Below, one piece after another: positions 6,257 to 9,329 of a stretch of 9,329 nucleotides of DNA. Both the position numbers and the translations under genes were made by a program. Position 1 is the stretch's first letter; each line of letters begins with the position of its first letter. Location: NCBI GenBank assembly GCA_023381945.1, contig JAMCQY010000333.1, forward strand, positions 1 through 9,329, written 5' to 3'. The DNA is from Deltaproteobacteria bacterium (GTDB taxonomy: Bacteria; Desulfobacterota; Desulfobaccia; Desulfobaccales; 0-14-0-80-60-11). Below the pieces are notes generated by a model. It saw only the letters and a list, made by a program, of their open reading frames with translations. It was not told the origin of the DNA and did not search any database.

Positions 6257-6312
6257 ATGTAGCGCCGGCGCCCTCGCCGGCGCACGAACCGCCGAGGGCG
6301 GCGATTCTACAT
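6257..6312. repeat. 56-bp palindromic element, REP/MITE-like
   Basis: An imperfect palindrome in constant register over 28-base arms. ATGTAG 6257-6262 pairs with CTACAT 6307-6312, and GCCCTCG 6270-6276 pairs with CGAGGGC 6293-6299. Further pairs (CGG 6278-6280 with CCG 6289-6291) close the loop CGCACGAA (6281-6288). The left arm contains two copies of CGCCGGCG (6263-6270, 6275-6282). It is much richer in GC than its surroundings. It has no T-run, so a terminator role is unlikely. In RNA it would form a strong hairpin between the two ATPase genes. Confidence 0.75.
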
Positions 6313-6334
6313 GTTCAACTTCATGGCAGCACGA

Positions 6335-6353
6335 AGGGTGCGTCCTACGCACC
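6335..6353. repeat. Second copy of the 19-bp AGGGTGCGTCC motif
   Basis: AGGGTGCGTCCTACGCACC is identical to 755-773 and forms a 7-bp stem with a CCT loop. The distal inverted arm seen at 789-800 is missing here. A decayed relative, TAGGGCGGCCTACGCC, follows at about 6365-6380. The remainder of 6313-6403 shows no gene. Confidence 0.7.
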
Positions 6354-6403
6354 AAAAAGAAATATAGGGCGGCCTACGCCGAAAATCAGCACGCATAGCA
6401 GTT

Positions 6404-6454
6404 CTTATATTGAATTCTTAAGATAATGCCAACCAAACCAGCCATAGTTTTTAA
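6404..6454 (+). repeat. Left copy of imperfect direct repeat: duplicated start of ATPase 2 gene
   Basis: This stretch matches the start region of the second ATPase gene (7816-7864). CTTATA and TGAA are shared upstream with a 2-base length difference before the ATG. From the ATG, 21 of the first 23 bases are identical (ATGCCAACC-x-AACC-x-GCCATAGT), and 24 of 29 overall. The encoded peptides are MPTKPAIV here and MPTEPAIV in the ATPase. Similarity then stops. The two copies bracket the antiporter gene. Confidence 0.75.
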
Positions 6455-6533
6455 GAGATGTAATTTTCTGACCCTACTACGACTTTGTGAAACGTTATTT
6501 CATTCGGCCTCTCTTTATCTCCCAGGTGACTGA
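6426..6533 (+). CDS. 35-residue leader-like ORF, remnant of ATPase 2 start, overlapping the antiporter start
   Basis: Starts MPTKPAIV, the same as the N-terminus of the second ATPase apart from one residue, then diverges into an unrelated tail that ends LYLPGD. Its TGA (6531-6533) overlaps the antiporter ATG as TGATG, an arrangement usual for coupled translation. There is no strong Shine-Dalgarno before ATG 6426. It is either a non-functional truncated copy or an upstream ORF that now feeds ribosomes to the antiporter. The sequence alone does not decide between these. Confidence 0.4.
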   Translation: MPTKPAIVFKRCNFLTLLRLCETLFHSASLYLPGD

Positions 6534-7771
6534 TGGAACCAGAAATTATTATAAATATTGTATTAATCTTACTGGTTGCCTGGCTGTTTGGAGATCTTTT
6601 CCGGCGGGGCGGTATGCCCCGGTTATTGGGGGAATTGCTGGCCGGCTTGATCTTAGGACCACCCCTCCTGGGCTGGGTTCAATCCCGGGAGGGGATGACC
6701 ATCTTGGCGGATTTAGGGGTTTTCTTCCTCATGTTTTATTCCGGCATGGAGATGGACCCCCACAAACTCTTGGAACACTTTTGGTTAGCCCTGGCAGCAG
6801 CCGTAGCCGGCTTTCTTTTTCCCTTTGCGGCAGGATATGGAGTGGCCCACCTGTTCGGGGCTACCGTGTTCCAGTCTCTGTTTATCGCCGTAGGTCTGTC
6901 GGTAACCTCTCTGGCCGTCGGGGCCCGGGTCCTGCAGGATATGGAAATTCACCGGTCCAAAGTCGGCCATATTATCATTGGAGCAGCCATCATTGATGAC
7001 ATCCTGGCGCTGGTGGCATTTTCACTGCTTGCCGGCATGGCCAAAACCGGCCAGGTAGACTCGACCATGATCGTCCTGCTATTCCTCAAAGTGATTGCCT
7101 TTATTGGGGGCGCCATCTTGGTGGGCCATCTCCTGATGCCCAAGCTTATCCGCCGCTTAAAAGACGAAGAAGCCAAGGGATATACTTTTGCCCTGATAGC
7201 TGCCTTGATCATGGGTTTTCTGGCGGAAAAAGCAGGCCTCCATATCATTGTCGGGGCTTTTTTAGCGGGGCAGTTTGTCCGGGAGGGAGTTGTTGAGCCT
7301 GCACTGCACCAAAAATTGCATAACCAGTTCTATAACGCCATCCATGGGTTTTTGGGGCCAATTTTTTTCGCCAGCCTCTCATTTCATATTTCCCTGAACT
7401 TGACGGCTAAGGATTGGGGATTTCTCGGAGCCATAGTATTGGTCGCAATGCTGGGAAAAGTGGCAGGGTGCGGCCTGCCCCTCCTGATCCTGCGGAATTG
7501 GCGGGAAGCGATAGTCATTGGCGTGGGCATGAATGGCCGGGGTGAGGTGTTACTCGTCGTGGCTAATGCAGTGCTTTCCCTTAATTTTATCATGACCCAA
7601 ACGGGGGTAATCCAGGCACCTTTATTGACCCAGTCACAGTTCACCATCCTTGTCCTTCTGGCTTTCATCACCACACTAATGACTCCGATTTTATTAAGAT
7701 TAATTGTGCCATCATTATGTGCCCAATATGATAAGGATTTTTGTAAGCTCTGGCGTCATTCTTCCGATTAG
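6533..7771 (+). CDS. CPA2-family cation/proton antiporter (Na+/H+ exchanger domain only)
   Basis: A 412-residue inner-membrane antiporter with about 12 hydrophobic segments along its whole length, exchanging Na+ or K+ for protons. Conserved features are LLGELLAGLILGPPLLG (31-47), the LGVFFLMFYSGMEMD segment (61-75), a T-S element SVTSLAV (123-129) and the ion-binding Asp-Asp pair in IIDDILALVAF (Asp155, Asp156). Further motifs are IVGAFLAGQF and MNGRGEVLLVVANAVL. No C-terminal TrkA-N/RCK or UspA domain follows, so it is the bare membrane-domain type. AGGTGA (6524-6529) lies only 3 bases before ATG 6533, and the upstream ORF overlaps by TGATG. Its codons end in A/T visibly more often than those of the flanking ATPase genes, and direct repeats flank it. 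It therefore looks inserted into the export operon. Its stop is 64 bases before ATPase 2. Confidence 0.92.
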   Translation: MEPEIIINIVLILLVAWLFGDLFRRGGMPRLLGELLAGLILGPPLLGWVQSREGMTILADLGVFFLMFYSGMEMDPHKLLEHFWLALAAAVAGFLFPFAAGYGVAHLFGATVFQSLFIAVGLSVTSLAVGARVLQDMEIHRSKVGHIIIGAAIIDDILALVAFSLLAGMAKTGQVDSTMIVLLFLKVIAFIGGAILVGHLLMPKLIRRLKDEEAKGYTFALIAALIMGFLAEKAGLHIIVGAFLAGQFVREGVVEPALHQKLHNQFYNAIHGFLGPIFFASLSFHISLNLTAKDWGFLGAIVLVAMLGKVAGCGLPLLILRNWREAIVIGVGMNGRGEVLLVVANAVLSLNFIMTQTGVIQAPLLTQSQFTILVLLAFITTLMTPILLRLIVPSLCAQYDKDFCKLWRHSSD

Positions 7772-7815
7772 AAGATTTTCTCAACATAAAGGTAAACCAC
7801 CCGCGTTTATGACGC

Positions 7816-7864
7816 CTTATAATGAACCCGAAACCATGCCAACCGAACCGGCCATAGTCGTCAA
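7816..7864 (+). repeat. Right copy of direct repeat at the start of ATPase 2
   Basis: Contains the presumed functional ATPase 2 start (ATG 7836) and matches 6404-6454. It is taken as the parental copy because the homology here continues into an intact gene. The distance between the two ATGs is 1410 bases, essentially the antiporter plus short flanks. Confidence 0.7.
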
Positions 7865-8783
7865 TAATCTCTCCCGCCATTTCAATGGCTTTAAGGCGGT
7901 GGACAGCATCAGCTTTGAAGTGAAGCGGGGGGAGATCTTCGGCTTTCTGGGACCCAACGGTGCAGGCAAATCCACCACCATCCGCATGCTCAACGGTCTG
8001 CTGCTGCCCACCAGCGGCGAGGGCCGGGTGGGCGGCTTCGACATCATCCGGGAGTCCGACCGCATCAAACAACATATCGGCTATATGTCCCAGCGTTTTT
8101 CCCTCTATGAAGACTTGACCGCCGAAGAGAACCTGAACTTCTTCGGCGGGGTTTATGGCCTGCCTCGTGAGCGGCTGAGAGAGCGGATCACCGAGGTCCT
8201 CCAACTGGTGGGCTTGGAGGAGCGGCGTCACGCCCTGACCCGCACGTTGCCTCTGGGTCTCAAGCAGCGCCTGGCCCTGGCCTCCGCCATCATTCACGAG
8301 CCCTCCATCCTCTTCCTGGATGAAGCCACCAGCGGGGTGGACCCCATCTCGCGGCGCAATTTCTGGGACCTGATCTACGCCATGGCGGCCCAGGGGGTGA
8401 CCATCCTGGTGACCACCCATTACATGGAGGAGGCCGAGTTCTGCGACCGGCTGGTGCTCATCTTCAAAGGACGGATCGTGGCCCAGGGCACCCCGCGGGA
8501 ATTGAAAGCGGAAGTGAAGGAGACTATTCTGGCGGTGCATCCGGATGATCTCGACGCCGCTCTGAATCTCATCAAAAAATTACCCGGCACAGTCGAGGCC
8601 GCGGTCTTCGGTGACGGGCTGCATGTGGCCGTAACCGAGCCTAAGGCAGGAGAGCGGGATATCGAAGCAACCTTGAAAGAGCATAACCTCGCCCTGCGGC
8701 GCCCTATCGAGCCGGTCCGCCCCAGCCTGGAGGATGCCTTTATTGCCGTGATCCAGAAGGCCGGGGAGAGCAGTGGCCAGTAG
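7836..8783 (+). CDS. ABC transporter ATPase 2, YbhF C-half-like (degenerate signature)
   Basis: A 315-residue ATPase, partner of the one at 5267. From ATG 7836 it has Walker A GPNGAGKST (39-47), Q-loop Gln86 in YMSQRFSLYEDLTAEEN, Walker B LFLDE with Glu163, D-loop GVDP, and an intact switch His195 in TTHYMEEAE. The signature LSGGQ is replaced by LPLGL (138-142, followed by KQRLALA). A C-terminal domain ends in PSLEDAFIAVI, like its partner. The start is not certain: ATG 7836 is supported by the copied start at 6426, while ATG 7809 would add nine residues. Neither has a clear ribosome site, and a longer frame from 7704 would run back into the antiporter gene. The last codons (SSGQ, stop) lie inside the CAGTGGC heptamer array. 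No membrane subunit follows in the window. Confidence 0.9.
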   Translation: MPTEPAIVVNNLSRHFNGFKAVDSISFEVKRGEIFGFLGPNGAGKSTTIRMLNGLLLPTSGEGRVGGFDIIRESDRIKQHIGYMSQRFSLYEDLTAEENLNFFGGVYGLPRERLRERITEVLQLVGLEERRHALTRTLPLGLKQRLALASAIIHEPSILFLDEATSGVDPISRRNFWDLIYAMAAQGVTILVTTHYMEEAEFCDRLVLIFKGRIVAQGTPRELKAEVKETILAVHPDDLDAALNLIKKLPGTVEAAVFGDGLHVAVTEPKAGERDIEATLKEHNLALRRPIEPVRPSLEDAFIAVIQKAGESSGQ

Positions 8784-8847
8784 TCAGTGGCCAGTGGTCA
8801 GTAAAGCCCAAATAGCTGTCAGCTTTCAGCTATCAGCGGTCAGCTAA
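8771..8847 (+). repeat. CAGTNNN and CAGCNNN heptamer arrays across the ATPase 2 stop
   Basis: Five units in register, CAGTGGC, CAGTAGT, CAGTGGC, CAGTGGT, CAGTAAA (8771-8805), then a 14-base break. Four more follow: CAGCTTT, CAGCTAT, CAGCGGT, CAGCTAA (8820-8847). The first array starts inside the ATPase gene and supplies its last four codons and TAG stop. The second has the same unit family as 3551-3578. The four-helix-bundle ORF begins 16 bases later. Confidence 0.8.
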
Positions 8848-8862
8848 AACCAACAGCAAAAG

Positions 8863-9224
8863 ATGAAAGATTTCAGAAAACAAAAGGTCTGGCAGAAGAG
8901 CCATCAGCTAACTTTGGAAATTTATAAAGCGACAGTAGATTTTCCAAAGGATGAGTTGTATAGCTTGATAAGCCAGCTTCGCCGTTCCTGCGCCTCTATT
9001 CCCGCAAACATTGCTGAAGGTTGCGGCAGAAACAGCGCTGCAGATTTTTCGAGATTTCTCCATATTGCCATGGGCTCGGCAGCGAATTGGAATATCATCT
9101 TTTGCTTTCTCATGATCTATGCATATTGAAAGACTCTGATTATGAAAAACTTTCCCAAAGAACCGTTGAGATCAAACAAATGCTAACGTCTTTTATCAAA
9201 AATCAGTGCTGTCCGGTTAACTGA
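8863..9224 (+). pseudogene. Frameshifted four-helix-bundle protein (S23/IVP-like, TIGR02436 type)
   Basis: The N-terminal part is classic for this family: [20 protein letters not shown], then [20 protein letters not shown] and FLHIAMGSA. After codon 73 the frame is lost and would end at 9129. The expected continuation, [20 protein letters not shown] and then VEIKQMLTSFIKN, is intact in the next frame, up to TGA 9222-9224. Inserting one A after 9081 (GCAGCGAA to GCAAGCGAA) restores a single protein of about 120 residues. It is therefore either a pseudogene or a sequencing error. The last residues appear to be encoded by the adjacent IS end. Members are small helical proteins found in 23S rRNA intervening sequences and as free chromosomal ORFs; their function is not established. 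The Shine-Dalgarno is weak. Confidence 0.82.
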
Positions 9225-9250
9225 TTAAAAAAAGTCCGAAAACTCCAGGA

Positions 9251-9289
9251 TTCTGTTAGAATGAGTTAGCCATAACTCACTAAACAGAA
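9251..9289 (+). promoter_or_regulatory. Long hairpin in the leader of the IS transposase
   Basis: TGAGTTA (9262-9268) pairs with TAACTCA (9273-9279) around a GCCA loop. Outside it, TTCTGTTAG (9251-9259) pairs with CTAAACAGAA (9280-9289) with a bulge, ending just before the ribosome site GGAG (9291-9294). In other insertion sequences such a leader structure blocks translation from read-through transcripts; that role here is inferred. Confidence 0.5.
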
Positions 9290-9304
9290 AGGAGATTTCG
9301 GACT

Positions 9305-9329
9305 ATGGCCCATTGTAACACAATCTTTC
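9305..9329 (+). CDS. Transposase N-terminus, IS4-like with DUF4372-type start (partial)
   Basis: Only eight residues, MAHCNTIF, are inside the window before it ends. They resemble the start of IS4-family transposases with an N-terminal DUF4372 domain (recognised from memory). AAAGGAG ends 10 bases before ATG 9305, and a hairpin leader precedes it. With so little sequence the family call is provisional. Confidence 0.55.

Larger units (their letters stand above)
9205..9329 (+). mobile_element. Left end of an insertion sequence, IS4-family-like, truncated by the window
   Basis: From about 9205 (GTGCTGTCCGG) the sequence ceases to match the four-helix-bundle gene. An untranslated leader and a transposase-like start at 9305 follow. 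The exact left terminus cannot be fixed without the right end. The insertion seems to have entered the very 3' end of the preceding gene. It lies where membrane subunits of the exporter might be expected downstream. Confidence 0.6.

Noticed and set aside
7704..7835. N-terminal extension of ATPase 2 from ATG 7704
   Set aside because: It overlaps the antiporter C-terminus, has no homology to ABC ATPases, and the copied start at 6426 corresponds to ATG 7836.
7668..8540. Long minus-strand open frame opposite ATPase 2
   Set aside because: It is antisense to conserved Walker and H-loop sequence. The Gly/His/Gln-rich translation is typical of a shadow.
8771..8847. CRISPR array
   Set aside because: Units are 7 bp, contiguous and degenerate, with no spacers of 30 bases or so and no cas genes.

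Overview
The window looks like chromosomal DNA from an anaerobic, moderately GC-rich deltaproteobacterium-like organism (Desulfobacterota; a Syntrophobacter- or Desulfobacca-type lineage is a guess). The indications are an in-frame UGA at the catalytic position of a peroxiredoxin, a small AF1514-like protein typical of anaerobes, a MerR-TPR regulator, a four-helix-bundle (S23-type) ORF and many short intergenic repeats. Taxonomy is inferred from gene content only.

Layout. (1) 54-659: a peroxiredoxin whose peroxidatic cysteine codon is TGA, followed by a plausible bacterial SECIS hairpin; read through, it is a complete 201-residue selenoprotein. (2) 848-1333: an AHSA1/SRPBCC protein. (3) 1371-3539: a promoter-like site, a doubtful small ORF, then a same-strand run of MerR-TPR regulator, DUF488 protein and exported PEBP/YbhB-like protein. 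(4) 3685-3990, minus strand: an AF1514-like protein. (5) 4190-8783: a YbhG/YbhF-like export locus with a promoter-like site, a HlyD-type adaptor and two ABC ATPases. A CPA2 cation/proton antiporter lies between the two ATPase genes. (6) 8863-9329: a four-helix-bundle gene broken by a one-base frameshift, abutting the left end of an IS4-family-like insertion sequence whose transposase starts at 9305 and leaves the window.

How the genes work together. The adaptor and the two ATPases should form the periplasmic and cytoplasmic parts of an ABC-2 type exporter. The membrane subunits are not in the window; an IS lies where they might be expected. The two ATPases are complementary: the first keeps an LSGGM signature but has Ala at the switch-His position, while the second keeps the His but has LPLGL in place of the signature. 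In a heterodimer both defects fall in the same nucleotide site. The antiporter is flanked by two imperfect copies of the start region of the second ATPase gene. The upstream copy is now a 35-codon ORF whose stop overlaps the antiporter start (TGATG).

Non-coding structure. Degenerate 7-bp-period repeats of differing sequence follow the ends of at least four genes (663-690, 3551-3578, 6227-6254, 8771-8847). Palindromic elements occur at 753-800 and 6257-6312, and an exact 19-bp motif is shared by 755-773 and 6335-6353. The strongest findings are the selenocysteine peroxiredoxin with its SECIS, the ATPase-gene start duplication around the antiporter, and the post-stop heptamer arrays.
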